Source: Lasiosphaeris hirsuta (lineage: Eukaryota; Ascomycota; Sordariomycetes; Sordariales; Lasiosphaeriaceae). Taken from it: a stretch of DNA of 64,000 nt. The notes below the pieces were generated by a model. That model had not been told where the DNA came from, made no database searches, and saw only the letters and a program-made list of their open reading frames with translations. Positions within the stretch are counted from its first letter, which is position 1. Each line of letters begins with the position of its first letter. Made by a program: the position numbers and the translations under genes. The stretch spans positions 434,001-498,000 of the forward strand of contig JAUKUA010000007.1 of the NCBI GenBank assembly GCA_030549175.1. Reading direction: 5' to 3'. Positions 35,726 to 48,324 of this stretch are shown one piece after another.

Positions 35726-38700
35726 CTGCAGAGAGAGAATGCCAGTGAGGGGGACGGCGGTCTCTCCTTGTCAAGACCCTGCCTCTCCATTCGGTTGGAA
35801 ATGCCCATGTTGACCCATACGGCTTTCTTATGCAGAACATTCTCGATTTCTGCTTTGAGTGTCATCATCTACACCATTGCCATCGCTTTCGCCGGGACTG
35901 AGACTGGCTTGGCATAGTCGCGGCTAGCCTGCCCATTGCAACGACAATGGCGAGACTGGCAGATCCCCCGTAGGGCCTCTTTTCGAGAAGAAGTTAATTA
36001 GGGCCCGTCGAGTCGTTGTTCGTGGTTGATTCGCGAAAAGGGCTAGGACAGGCATTGGTAGCCAGTTTCCATTGCCTGGCCTAGCCTAGCCTAGACCAAT
36101 CATCCCGTCACGATGGAATCACGCTACGGTATCGCATCACAGGCGCTCCGCAGCGTGACGATTGTACTGTCCCGAGCGGGAAGCAACGACCGTGGCACAA
36201 GGCCCAGCCTCGGGAGGAAGTCGTAGGAGTAGCTTGCTTCGGCTTTCTCGGCCGCTTCGGGGCAAACAGGCAACGAGCAGGTGGAAATGCCGACCACAAG
36301 CAGTGGCCAGTGTCTCACGGAGCGCACTGAGAAGAGAAGTGTCCATTGCCCCTACACCGTCTGTTCGCAGCCTCGAACGTGCGCAAGCAGGTATGTGCGC
36401 CTCTGTTTCCCCCTTGGCAATGGTGCAGCTGCAAGGCACGCAGCGCATAATGGCTCCACGAGCAGCCGTCGTATACAGGACAGGGAACAAGGAGCGAGAG
36501 CACCTTTCGTGAACCGTCAATGGGACCCTCAACTTCGCCCTAACTGCCCCCTGATTACGATCGTGGTTCCACGTTATGATCAAATGAGGAACGACATGTC
36601 ATATACCGCCCCCAGTACGGCATAACCTCTTACCTGCTTGGGAGGATAGTGGCAGCGCCCTTGCACCATCTCGGATCCCGGGGCTCATCGCCGTCGTAGA
36701 ATATTCCATCACACTTCTCTCCTCTTTCTGTCGCTAGGGTCATCCCAACGATCCATGAACGTTGGGGCCTCGCCATTTCCTTTGCTCTCCGACTCCCCAT
36801 GTCCATGCCCCCGCAACAGCGATCTCCTCTTTATTGCCCTTTTCCACGACGTATAAGGCGGGCGATGCAAATCCCGAGGACCCTGCCACCGTGGCTGACG
36901 AGGGGGATGTTCACTGTGACTACCCTGGAGAGTCTAGTGAAGACTCGATGGCCATGGGAGACAAAGGGTATCACTTTACATCTAGCTAACCGAGCTTCCC
37001 ACAGACTCCTCCGCCGGTCAGTCTAGCCGGCGCGGGATCCCTTAGTCTGGCGTTGAGAATGGTTGAGTGGCAACCTTGATGGCGACATACGTGCATGCAT
37101 GATAGTCTGAGCGACGCGCGAGTGCTTATCTAGCTGGGGACAGTGCAACGAAGGTGTATGGAAGAGAAGAGGAGCTGCAGGCAAGAACTGGTTAGTCGAC
37201 AGTTCTTGGTGGCATCACAACTGATGAGCAGTGAACTAACTTGCCAAGGGCTGGCGAAGCCGAAGTTCCAGGTTCGCTCTCGACCAGTTCTGTACCGCTG
37301 AACAGCGGCGATCGGGCTCGCGCGCAGCTCATGCTGCTTTCTGGTAGTAGAGAAAGATGATTGCCAGAGAGTGACGAGTCGTGGTTGCGCCAGACGCCAG
37401 CGAACCACGGTTCAGACCAACGAGAACATAGGGGGGATGGAAACGAGCAGGGTAAAGACGTGATGACCGCAAGCACGAGAAGAGCAGACCCTTCTTTCCC
37501 TGGGGCAACAGAGGGGGGGGGGGGGCGAATCGGTGAGTGTCATCTAGGGTTCCGGAGGGCAGATCATCGGCGGCAAATCCTGCGATCACAGTCATGCTGC
37601 GCTTCCTCGGACCCCCCACTAGCAACCCCATGGTTGGATCGCTGTGTCTTGACGTCTGCCAACTCATGACAACTCATCAATGCCAAACAGCATAAGCAAC
37701 TCACGATGTTGAGATGACAAGAACGAGCTAGCAAACCAGAAAAGAGGAGAGGCGGTCATCGAACGATGGCCATCTAGAAGCCTTCTCCCGAGAAACAGGA
37801 AAGCGTTTCCGATTTTTACCATATTCGCTGCTGTTCGGTTTCGTGTGCTGGATCGGCGGCAACTTGTTATTTTTATCTGGCTTCCTGTTGGGTGTTTCGA
37901 TAGTCTTCAGTTGCTGTTCATTTGGGGTTGGAGATGAGAAGCCGGAGAAAGCAAGAACAAACAAGGTCGTCGTTCGAGCAACCCGCCGGAATACTTATGA
38001 CCTAAGCGCTGGCTGGGCTGGTGCAAATTCTACTGGCTGCTATTTGGGGAAGCCGGGCTGGCCCAGGAATCCGGATGGCCTCCCCAAGGTTGCCGGGGCT
38101 GCAGGAGAGCCGCATACAACGACAGCCGTGGCAGATGGGGCCGAGATGACGAGTAGTCGAAGTCAGTCGCCAGCAAAATATTTTAACTCGGGGCTGAATG
38201 GGCGAATGGGCGAATGAATGGAATGTTCTCTTGCACGCCGTTGCAGGTTTGAGTAGGCTGTGTGGGCGGCGGGGCGCCTCTACCCGCGCGGTGGGCTTCG
38301 ATAACGGGTCGCAGTGTGTGTATTTGGGGATATTTACGGATCATGGGGCCGTTCGAGATCTATCACGGCGACGAACCAAACAAAGCCAAACGGGCGTCGA
38401 AACTCGAACCGACTCGTGTGTCCTGAGGATGCACAAGACGTTGAGGATATCTTGGTGCACTATCTTTAGGGCGGAAAGAGATAACTCGAGACGAGGCTGC
38501 TCACGTTTCCGATCGCTGTTTGGACGTTTATCCAGAAGCGCTTTTGGAGTTCGCGATCCCGTCGTGTTTGGCTATTTTTCCAGGCCGCGCGAGGGCGGCA
38601 ACGGGTCCTATTCTTGGACTGATCGGACCAGGCCGATCTCCAAGTCAATCAGCGGCGTGGCGTGATTGCATTTTGGTATCAGCATTGGCATCAGCACTGG

Positions 38701-41700
38701 CATCTGGTGGGTGAGCTTTGGATTCGAGCACTGCATCGGCGCAAAACGCAGTTGAGGTATCTGTATTCGAAAATACGTCGACACGTGTAGACTGCAGATG
38801 GCTACGGTGCATTGAATATGACAAGCTTTCGATGGTGTGTGGGCTCATGCCGGCTCGATAGAGCCATGTTTCGACAGACAGGCTGGAATGTTTCGCCGCC
38901 GACCTTGTCGTTCGCAGAATGGCCCCATTCACACTCGATTTGAGCCTGGCCGCGGCGCTGGTGAAAAGACACAGAAGCAGAAGTGGTGGGGTGTTGGCCT
39001 GAGCTCCCGCCCTGTGGGGCAGCCTCAATCAGGCAAGGGCTGATACATGGCTGAGATTGCGCCAGCAGCTTAGCGAGTTTTAAGGACTCGCAGCCCAGGG
39101 GCCGGAAGTCATCGGGGCCTTGGGCCTTGTGACAGGGGGACCAGCTGGCACAGGCTTCTCCTGCGATTCCCCTGCGATTTGCCTGGAGTACCCCTGGCGA
39201 GGCCCCTGCAATAGCGGGATGCATTAAGGGACCTCAAGGGGGAAACTCGTTCGCCATCAACCTCAGGCCATCGCTGGGACTGGGCGGTGGGCGCTGCGAC
39301 CTCTCGAGTCGAGTGCCTGTCGAGCGCCCGCGGGCCAGCGAAGAGCCTGTTTGGAGTTTTGATGACTTTGTCCTGCACCGCGCCCGCATGAGGGTGCGAC
39401 GCAGGGCCAAACGACAACACCACCACCATCCACCTAGGTCTAGTCCAAGACTGTCGGCGAATGCATCGCGACTGTGGAGAGGCTGACGACACGACAGGTG
39501 ATGAACAATGGGATAGCCTCGAGAACGAAAACGAGAACCGAGAACTTTCGAATCCCCTGTCTCGCGGAGCATTTGCTATTATTACCATCAGGCCGCCTGG
39601 CGACGGCCTGCAGAACCGCAGACGACGCCATGACAGCGACGCTGGAGATGTGCCAGCAGAGGGAGTGGCAGTGGCACTGGCACTGGCAGTCAGATGTGTT
39701 GCAAGTCTTGACGGCTTGGGGGGAAACACCTTCATGTTTCAACTGCGAGCAATGTCAAACCAAACGAACGGATTGGCTCCCATTGACGGCGACTCGGAAC
39801 GGAAAGGGGACAGGTCGACAGGTCTCGAGTCTTTGACTGAGCAGCTGGGAAGGAGCGCGGGGCCCGCAAACTGGGGTGGACACACCCCTGCCAGAGCCCA
39901 GGAGCCTCAGGTCGAGGGGTTGCAGCCAATCAGTGCCCCTGCAGAGGCCAGGGTTGTGTTTGTGACACTTGGGGCAACGACGTCCAGAAACGTCAGACAC
40001 AGACCTTTGCTGCCCCGTACTCAGAAACTACCACGATGCGACTCGCCCGCTGCGGGTTTCGAAGCTATTTTGCATCGTTCCCACATCTTTTGCCTGCCAT
40101 TTTGCGAGCCCGTGTTGGATGGGTTCCTGTTCTGCCGTCTGCGAAACAAAGTACCCCCCAGGTCGCACGTCTGTTCCTCGTTGACACGATGGCTTCCAGG
40201 CGGCAAACTTCGCCCTCGTCCGCCTCAACACTCGGCACAGGCATCAACCTTCTCTCCAGAGACCCCCAGAGACGACCAGAACCCGGCCCGTCAGTACGAG
40301 TTAGCGCTCATACAACGCTCGCCGAGAACCTCATCAGCGAATATCCATCGCCGCGAGCTGGGAACAGGGTCGCGGCCCGCGTGTTTGGAACATGGCGAAA
40401 CTATTTTGGTTTGCCAAATCTCCCATATCGCCGAGTCAGCGCGCTTCGTGATGTGGTGATTCGGCCGTGTACCGGTCCCTGATCCCCAGAAACATGACAG
40501 CATCTCGTGATGGCCAGCGGGCGAGGCAAATCCCCTAGCCAGGCGAGCCAGATACGACGGGGAGCCAGTTTCGTTCCACCTCTCCTCAACTCTCCCGCAT
40601 GACTTTTTGCCAGATCCATCATCCGGAGTCGCCATCAACCAGGCTCCTCGGTTCCGGGCACACTGACAAGGGTCTGAGTATGACTTACACCAGATTCGAC
40701 GTGCGCACGTCCATTTTCCCGAACTCCAGATTCAACTCGACATGGGTCGAGTGGGACGGATCACGGCAGGTCTCTTGTTCTCTCTCTGTCTGGCTGTCTT
40801 TCCCCCTCTGTTCTGCCCATGTCGGCCATTGTCTGCTTGCGGATCCGTCCAGCGTCATGCCCTTCCTCTTCGACTCGCGTAAGGCCGCCATTCCGTTTTC
40901 CCTCCCCCCCTCCCCCTCCCCCCTGCGAGGCCCCAGGTCGATCGACCAAGAGACGATGCTGAGGGTGGTATCGTGGTAGGTACCCTCCCTGGCGCTGCCA
41001 CGCCCACCATTCCGGGCCCCCTCCCAGGTCAGGGTCTCCACAGAGGTCTGTAACAGGTCTAAGAGTTTATGGTGTGCCTCCCTCCCCCCCGGTCCATCTG
41101 AGTGGATGAGCCTCTAGCCGGACATCATGCAGCAATAGCGGACATTATTATCCTTCCCCTCCCCCTCCAGATGCCGCTGGCCCTTCCTCTTGTTTATCTT
41201 TCATACCAAGGTCATACCTGTGGATATCTTCACCTGCCATCACGACGCTGTCGCGTGTGTGTCCCTCTCTTTCTCTTCTTTCTCTTCTTTGCAGCTGAAT
41301 ATTGTCACTCTTTAACTTGACCAACTTGCTTGGCTGCTTACATTCTTTTTTTTTTTTTTTTTCCTGGAGAAACTATTATTACCTTTGGTATAATCTGGAT
41401 TATTATACTTATTCTTCTTCGCTATTACACCTTGCTTCGGCAATACCCACAAACCTTGTTCGTTTTCGTGTATCTGGGTCTGTCCGACGACCGGTCACTC
41501 GCTTTCCTTCGACGATACGCTCTCTCTGCTCCGGCCAGCATTCCAGCAAAGTTGCCGCCCAGTCACTCGTTGAAGGGTTCAATATATACCCCGAGCGCCC
41601 GATCTCTTACACGATCCGTACCGAAACGAAACAATATCTTCGATTCTCAAAGCAGCGAGCTCTGCTAGTTCTTTTTGTGAACACTTTTACACATACAATT

Positions 41701-41808
41701 TTATTCCCGGGACATACCGCCTGGTGCGATAGCACTGCTGGACCAGACGACTGCCTTTTGAGCGGTTGATATAGTAGGGAACACGAGACACCTGGAAATT
41801 GGATCACC

Positions 41809-43092
41809 ATGTCTTCCACTATGCAGATGACGGCCCCTCCCGTCACTTACACTCCCACCTCGGACGCTATGGACCGCCACGAATATGGCATCACGAAGAA
41901 CCGGAAGGTGACTTCGACTGGGGGAGGCCGAGCGTGGAGTGAGGATGAGGTACGTAGCACACCCATTGGGGCACGTGCTGTTGGCTTGGATCCTCGTGCC
42001 CGATGTCACTCCAGGGAGAGGAGTTGAGGTGCTGACAGGATTACCTCACTTTAGGAAGTTTACCTTCTCCAGACTCGCCAGCAAAAGATGCCGTACAAGC
42101 ACATCGCCGCACACCTCAAGAAGACGGAGCTTGCGTGTCGTTTGCACTACCATCAACTCAGCCACGGCAGCAACCGGCGCAAGCGGACGACGTCCATCTC
42201 GTCGGGATCTTCGACGAGTGGCCACTCCCCGATCATGCACACCTCGATTCCCTCGCCCATCCACGAGCACGATGACGATATGATCCGCTCCGTCTCACCC
42301 CCGGGATCGGCCGGATCCTACGGCCCCACTAGCCCAAACGGTGTTCAGCTCCCGAGCATCATGTCGGCCGCCTCTACCAACAACTCGCCGCGGCTGCCCA
42401 CGATCCTACCCAAGCCGGCGTCCATGACACTGGCTCTTACGGGTGTCAATGGCATCGCGTCCCCCACCGCCTCCCGTGGCTACCCCACCCCGCTGCACGA
42501 GTCGCATCCCCACAGCGCACCCTTGATGGCGCCCTCGTGTTACCGCGGGGCCCAGACGCCTACGAGCGCTGCCCCACCCCACTCAGCGCACACGTCCAAC
42601 GGGTCGCACCCACACCACAGCCACCAACAACACCAACACCAACACCACCACCACGTCCCCGGTCCGCTCCGACTTGACTGCTCGGCCCTACCGCCGCCCC
42701 CTTCTTCGGCAGGCCTGCCGGCCCCCTTCACATCAAGCCACCCAGTCGACATGGGCCGGCTGACGGCCGTGTACAACGCGCATCGGGCGTCATTCTGGGC
42801 GGCGGTGGCGGCGGACTACGGCGCTGGGGCTAACCCGGTAGTGCTGGAGCAGGCGTGGCGGACGGGAAGTCACCCGACTAGCGGGAGCGGCAACAATGGT
42901 AGCAATATGGGGATCGCGGCGCACACACCCATCACGCCGGTGGGTAGCCCGGATGACCACATCTATGGGCAACAGCATGGGAAGCCGGACAAGACGCGGA
43001 TCAGCGCGATTCTGGGTATTGATGCCAACCCGAGGAGCCCGAGAGAGAGGGAGATGGTGAGGAGGATTGAAGAGGAGAGGGTTCATAACTGA
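41809..43092 (+). CDS. Myb/SANT-like DNA-binding protein
   Basis: Two exons (41809-41949 and 42055-43092) with a 105 bp GTACGT..TTTAG intron, phase 0, encode 392 aa. The intron splits a single SANT/Myb-like domain at residues about 40-90: RAWSEDE, then EVYLLQTRQQKMPYKHIAAHL and KKTELACRLHYHQLSHG, followed by the basic NRRKR. The rest is Ser/Pro/His-rich, including a His/Gln stretch (residues about 222-240), and looks disordered. The C-terminus has a conserved-looking KTRISAILGIDANPRSPRE block and ends in a charged helix. The single-repeat form is like fungal regulators that read DNA with one Myb domain; I cannot assign a named orthologue. The start has context CACCATGTC and lies after a long pyrimidine-rich leader, hinting at translational or promoter complexity. 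Confidence 0.85.
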
Positions 43093-44392
43093 GCTGATCT
43101 TCTAATGTTTCTCCTTGGGTTTCCTTTTTCGCGAGGGCGGTTTCATTCTTGGTGCGGCATTGGTTCACGGTTTGAGGAATTACTTTGACATCCCACTTAT
43201 CCTTTTTCTTCTTCTTGGCAACCCTTTTTGGAGTGGAGGTGGTTTGGTAACCGGGTTTTTGTTTGTGTTAGGGGGGCTGTTGGGATACCCAGGGGTGGTT
43301 GAGTGACGAGGTGGGTGGTGTTGTTTTTTTTTCTTTGGTATCATTTTTCCTTCCTCTCTCTCTCCTTGGTTGACGTTGGGGCTGTTGTTCATGTCACAAT
43401 GTTTGCAGTCTGTGTTTTGTTCCTTTGTTGGAGGTAGTTTAGATGGAAATGATGGATTGGCCGGAAAGGGAATTGGGATGACATAGGTACGGGATGGATG
43501 AAGTGATGACATCAAACCCACGACAACGAGAACAAAAGCACACGAGCAACACACATACGACCACACACATACATACTCTCTCACATACCCACACGTACAA
43601 TCCAAATGTGCAGTTCATTTCTTTCTTTCTTATCCATCTTGGAAGGGCTGGAGATGATGTACAAGTTCCATGAGATGAATGGTGTACGTCTATTTCTCTT
43701 GGGTGATGCTGCTGCGCATGGGGATGCAGCTTCGGGCAAGGGGATGCCGGTGTACGATAGGATTTGGCTGCTGAGAAGCAAATGGACATTGCATGCCTGA
43801 CCTCTTTTTTTCCACTCAGCGCTGTTGTCATGTGGTGCAGTGATCACAGCGCAGACCCCCACGCAGGCAACGCACGGCGACATCATTGCCCATAAGCACA
43901 ATGCTGGCATGCAGGAGGTGATGTGGCCGCCATTTGCCAGTGCAGCTGTCGGGCTAGCCGCAGCAAGACGGCTAGTATCGGTATCGTCAGACGTCGTCTG
44001 GATGCGCCCAATGTGACGAGTAACAGTTTGGGTTTCTACAGCCTACCTAGAAGAGGAAGAACGGGGATTTCCATAAGAGGAAATAACGATTAAGTTCATA
44101 GTAGTTTGTCCCAATAGCAGCCATAGGCAAACAAGGGCGGGACGGCGCGAAGATGCACGTCTTTGCAAAAGGCTCGAGGCTGGGTCTTGGCAGATGGGGA
44201 CATGACGACATGGTGGGAGAGATGCCACGAGCGATGGAAAAAGAAAAGAAAAAGTATGGTGACACCAGATAACCCCTCACTGCTCGTCAGGTACCCGCGG
44301 CAGATTGAATCCTCTAGTCTTCAGCTGTCTTTGCTTCGGGCCATGTCGCACTAGTGGGGAAGATGGGCCGTGGGAAAAGAGCCGAGGACCGA

Positions 44393-44428
44393 CAGTCGCA
44401 GTCGCAGTCGCAGTCGCAGTCGCAGTCA
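44393..44428. repeat. (CAGTCG)6 hexamer tandem
   Basis: Six near-perfect copies of a hexamer in non-coding DNA between the second Myb gene and the dehydratase gene. On the minus strand it makes an Asp-Cys run in a frame I do not consider a gene. Confidence 0.9.
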
Positions 44429-44956
44429 CGGAGCGTAGCTCCATCTCTTTCCATTCTTCCGCCCTTCCGAATTCGGCCGGCCAAAATTGTTTCATGACCC
44501 CAGTTCCAAACCCGTCCACGGTCCACGATCCAAGGTCCACGATCCACGGTCCACAGATATGGATACCCACCGACTCAATGGGGAGAGGCGATAACGATTC
44601 CCAGATGGCGAATGCAAGATGGGAACTCGGGAGACTACCGCAGCTGCAGGTCTCAATCGCGCACTTGGTTTGTCTTTTTTTTCTTCTTTTTTTCTCCGAC
44701 TTGTCCGCGCCTGACGTGCCTGACGCGCCTCAACTCGCGCGGATAGCTCGTCTTGTCGCTGTAGAGTCGCGAGGGCTGAGGATTGGGTGCTAGCGCAGGA
44801 GCGAGGTTGCAGTTTCATGCAGTCTGCTCTCTCGGCTCTTGGTTTCTGGGTCTTATTGCCCCCTCCCCCTCCCCCTCCCCTGCGGGCTGAGCGCTGGCTC
44901 AGTACTACCCAAGAGATGGATCCTGCTCAGGCCTCATCTAGACTGCTAGGGACCTA

Positions 44957-45000
44957 CTAGAGGCCTGCTAGAGGCCTGCTAGAGGCCTGCTAGAGGCCTG
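44957..45000. repeat. 11 bp tandem repeat, CTAGAGGCCTG x4
   Basis: Four perfect head-to-tail copies. The unit contains AGGCCT, itself a palindrome, so the array can fold on itself. Confidence 0.92.
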
Positions 45001-45651
45001 GCTAGACGGGGGCCCGGGGGGCGGGTTGCAGCTTTTCACACCACGTGGTACGCCGTATCTGGTGTGCATCACCCCCGAGCCCGAGACAGTTTTCCCTCAC
45101 TTTTTTCCTGTTTGTCAATGGCCTACAGAAGCCCCCCAAATCCTCGGCGCGGGCAGCCCCCAACCATCGACCACCATCGACGGCGGAGAGATGCAGCCCT
45201 GAGGGCTTTTTGTTGGGCTTATTGCTGTATAATCTGAGATCCTCGGTTCGCGGCCAGGGCCTTCTACTCTCTCTCCCCCCTGATCAGACCGTTGCCGGCG
45301 TCTGCTTTCCTCACCGAAAATGCACGGCCCCGAACAACTGTCCAAGTGCAAGTGCAAGTGCCTTGGGGCGTCTTGGATCGTGCTCCACAAACGGGCGGCC
45401 AGTCATTACCGGAGGTGCCTGTAGGTAGTGGTCAAGACGGGATGGGATCCGCCAGGACCCCCATCCAACTCAAAGCGTGCCCCAGGATCCAGGATGCAGC
45501 TAGCTCCCATGAATGCCCAGCGGTGTCAGTAAATGGGTGCTGGTGACGGTCGTCTGAAGTTGCAGAGACCTGTGCAGTGAGCTGCAAGCACGTCATGTGA
45601 ATATAATTTCGGTCGTATTCACTGGAACCGGCAGGGAAATACACACACCAC

Positions 45652-45660
<9 letters not shown>

Positions 45661-45682
<22 letters not shown>
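45661..45682. repeat. (TA)11 tract
   Basis: TA dinucleotide run about 240 bp upstream of the dehydratase start, with a short CA run just before it. Confidence 0.92.
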
Positions 45683-45917
45683 CCTAGCGACCTGGACTCC
45701 TCTCTCACCCAGCTCTCCTGCTCCCCGTCGTGCTTACCTCGGTATCTCACCTTACCCGCTCACTACCTTACACGACCTGGCTCGCGCTTTCCCCTGAGAT
45801 ATCACCCCTTCCCCCGACGGTGAAATTCCCTCGCCGTGCCTACCAATCTTGCCAAAGCAAGAAACCTACCTACCTTACCGAGGCGAGCCATCTCAATAAA
45901 CTCCTCACTTACCTAAA

Positions 45918-48324
45918 ATGGCCCCCCACGCAGATGAGGCCCCCTCGCCCATTGACGCCCCGTTCCTGAGTCTGCTGCCGGACCCCTCCGCCATCGGCGG
46001 AGGCCGCAACGAACCCAAGTACGACGACTACATCCAGTGGAAGGCGTTGCCAGCCGGCGGCGCCCTGAACCGCTGGTCCCAGAACATGACTCGTGGGCAT
46101 GACTTTCCCGGCGCACAGGTGCATTGTTCTTTTTCTTTCCTTTTTTTCCCTTCTTTCTTTCTTTCTTTCTTTCTCCCTCTCCTTGTTGGGGAAAGGGGGG
46201 GGACTGATGTCGGCATCGATTGATACAAAGCGGTGGGATTTGGAGATTAGGGGGGAGGGAGATGGGGTGTGGGGTACAAGTTGGGGGGGGGGGAGGGGGG
46301 GGTTGCTGTTGTTTGTTTTTGCTGTTTTTGTTGTTTTTGTTGACTGACATAGACTTGGTGATACCTAGGCCATGCTATATGCTGCGGGTGTTCCGAACGA
46401 GGACCTCATGAAGAATGCGCCGCATGTGGGCATTGCTACCGTGTGGTGGGAGGGGAACCCGTGCAAGTATGTTTGTTTCTTTGTGTTTTGTGGGTCAAGG
46501 CTGGGCTAACTAGATGTTGTCTAGCACGCATTGTAAGTCGTGGTGATGGGCTGCGAAGTTTGAAGTTGAGAGAGAGGATGATGAGGCTGACATGTAAACA
46601 GTGTTGGAGCTGGGACGGGTCGTCAAGAGAGCCGTTGAGAGGCAGGACATGCTGGCCTGGCAGTTCAACACGATCGGCGTGTCGGATGGCATCACTATGG
46701 GCAGCGAGGGTGAGTTTGGTAGCCCCCCTTTTTTATCCCTTTTTTTTTTAAATTTTTTTTACCCCGAGTTCCACACATAACCCCAACTCACTCCCTCCCA
46801 GGCATGCGCTACTCACTCCAGACGCGCGAGATCATCGCCGACAGCATCGAGACAGTGACGTGCGCGCAGCACCATGACGCCAACATCAGCATCCCGGGGT
46901 GCGACAAGAATATGCCGGGCGTGGTCATGGCGGCGGCGCGCCACAACCGGCCCTTCGTCATGATCTACGGCGGCACCATCCGCAAGGGCCACTCAGACCT
47001 GCTGGGCCGCGACATCAACATCTCGACGTGCTACGAGGCCGCCGGCGCCCTCAGCTACGGCCGGCTCGAGACCAAGTGCACGGCGGGCCCCAACGCCCGC
47101 GCCACGCCCGACCAGGTCATGACCGACATTGAGACGCACGCCTGCCCCGGCGCCGGCGCCTGCGGCGGCATGTACACGGCCAATACCATGGCCACAGCCA
47201 TCGAGGCCATGGGGCTGTGCCTGCCGGGCTCGTCGTCGTACCCAGCCACGTCACCCGAGAAGATGCGCGAGTGCGAGCGTGCCGCCGACGCCATCCGGAC
47301 CTGCATGGAGCTCGACATCCGGCCTCGGGACCTGCTCTCGCGGGCCGCGTTCGAGAACGCGCTCGTGCTGACCATGGTGCTCGGCGGCAGCACCAACGGC
47401 ATCCTGCACTTCCTAGCCATGGCGTCGTCGGCCGACGTAGCCCTCGCCATCGACGACGTGCAGCGCACGTCCAACCGCACACCCTACCTCGCCAACCTAG
47501 CCCCGTCGGGCAAGTACTACATGGAGGACCTGTACGCCGTGGGCGGCACGCCCTCGGTGCTCAAGATGCTCATCGCGGCCGGGCTCATCGACGGCACCAT
47601 CCCGACCGTGACCGGCCACTCGCTTGCGCACAACGTGGCCTCGTGGCCCTCACTACCACCGCACCAGGCCATCATCCGGCCCCTCTCCAACCCCATCAAG
47701 AAGACGGGCCACATCCGGATCCTGCGCGGCAACCTCTCGCCGGGCGGCTCCGTGGCCAAGATCACGGGCAAGGAAGGCCTCTCGTTCACGGGCGCGGCGC
47801 GCGTCTTCAACAAGGAGCACGCCCTCAACCGGGCGCTGGCGCGCGGGCTGATCAGGCGCGACGCGGGCAACCTGGTCCTCATTGTACGCTACGAGGGCCC
47901 TAAGGGCGGGCCGGGCATGCCGGAGCAGCTGACGGCGAGCGCGGCCATCATGGGGGCGGGGCTGACCAACGTGGCGCTGGTGACGGACGGCCGGTACAGC
48001 GGGGCGAGCCACGGGTTCATCGTGGGGCACGTGGTGCCCGAGGCGGCGGTTGGGGGGCCCATCGCGCTGGTGGAGGACGGAGATATCGTCACCATCGACG
48101 CGGTCGCGAACCGTATCGACATCGTCGAGGTTGCGACCCGCGAGGGCGACGAGGTTGACGAGGAGAAGATGCAGGTGCGCGTCGTCGGCGAGCTCGAGCG
48201 GCGCCGCCTGGCCTGGACGCCCCCCAAGATGCGGCCCATGCGAGGCGTGCTCGCCAAGTATGCCCGTCTGGTGGGCGACGCCAGCCACGGCGCTGTGACG
48301 GATCTGGGAGAGTCGGCTTGGTGA
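45918..48324 (+). CDS. Dihydroxy-acid dehydratase paralogue (IlvD/Edd family)
   Basis: Family enzyme that dehydrates 2,3-dihydroxy acids in valine and isoleucine synthesis, using an Fe-S cluster. Five exons (45918-46118, 46369-46466, 46525-46532, 46602-46709 and 46802-48324) give 645 aa. The third exon is only 8 nt; it is needed to make the family sequence NPCNTHLLELG. Cluster-type cysteines are visible at about 99 (GNPCN), 172 (PGCDKNMPG, with the Mg-site Lys nearby) and 259 ([16 protein letters not shown]). The C-terminal [12 protein letters not shown] block with the catalytic-type Ser is intact. The N-terminus is acidic and short, without the Arg-rich presequence of mitochondrial Ilv3, so I infer a cytosolic paralogue. 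Substrate could be branched-chain intermediates or sugar acids. Intron 1 holds CTTT and G-rich low-complexity tracts. No biosynthetic cluster core gene is nearby. Confidence 0.9.

Larger units (their letters stand above)
28608..41808. other. 13.2 kb region without a supportable gene, between divergent Myb genes
   Basis: No frame on either strand shows a recognised domain or a spliceable series of family-like exons. The longest frames (for example 333 codons at 39461-40459) translate to unstructured random-like sequence. The DNA is not uniformly AT-rich and holds no recognisable transposon. It holds several homopolymers and short tandem repeats, listed separately. The last 500 bp before 41809 are pyrimidine-rich, like a long 5' leader. 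It may contain long promoters, long untranslated leaders or unannotated non-coding RNAs. Confidence 0.5.
43093..45917. other. Intergenic region without a supportable gene
   Basis: About 2.8 kb. Simple repeats dominate: (CAGTCG)6 at 44393, related GGTCCACGATCC words at about 44515-44555, CCCCCT repeats at about 44860-44880, an 11 bp tandem at 44957 and a TA tract at 45661. The final 240 bp before 45918 are rich in ACCTACC/CTTACC words and pyrimidines, consistent with the dehydratase promoter and leader. Confidence 0.55.

Noticed and set aside
39461..40459. 333-codon open frame on the plus strand
   Set aside because: The translation has no domain, signal peptide or family-like pattern, shifts composition along its length and overlaps open frames on the other strand. 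It is consistent with chance in GC-rich DNA.
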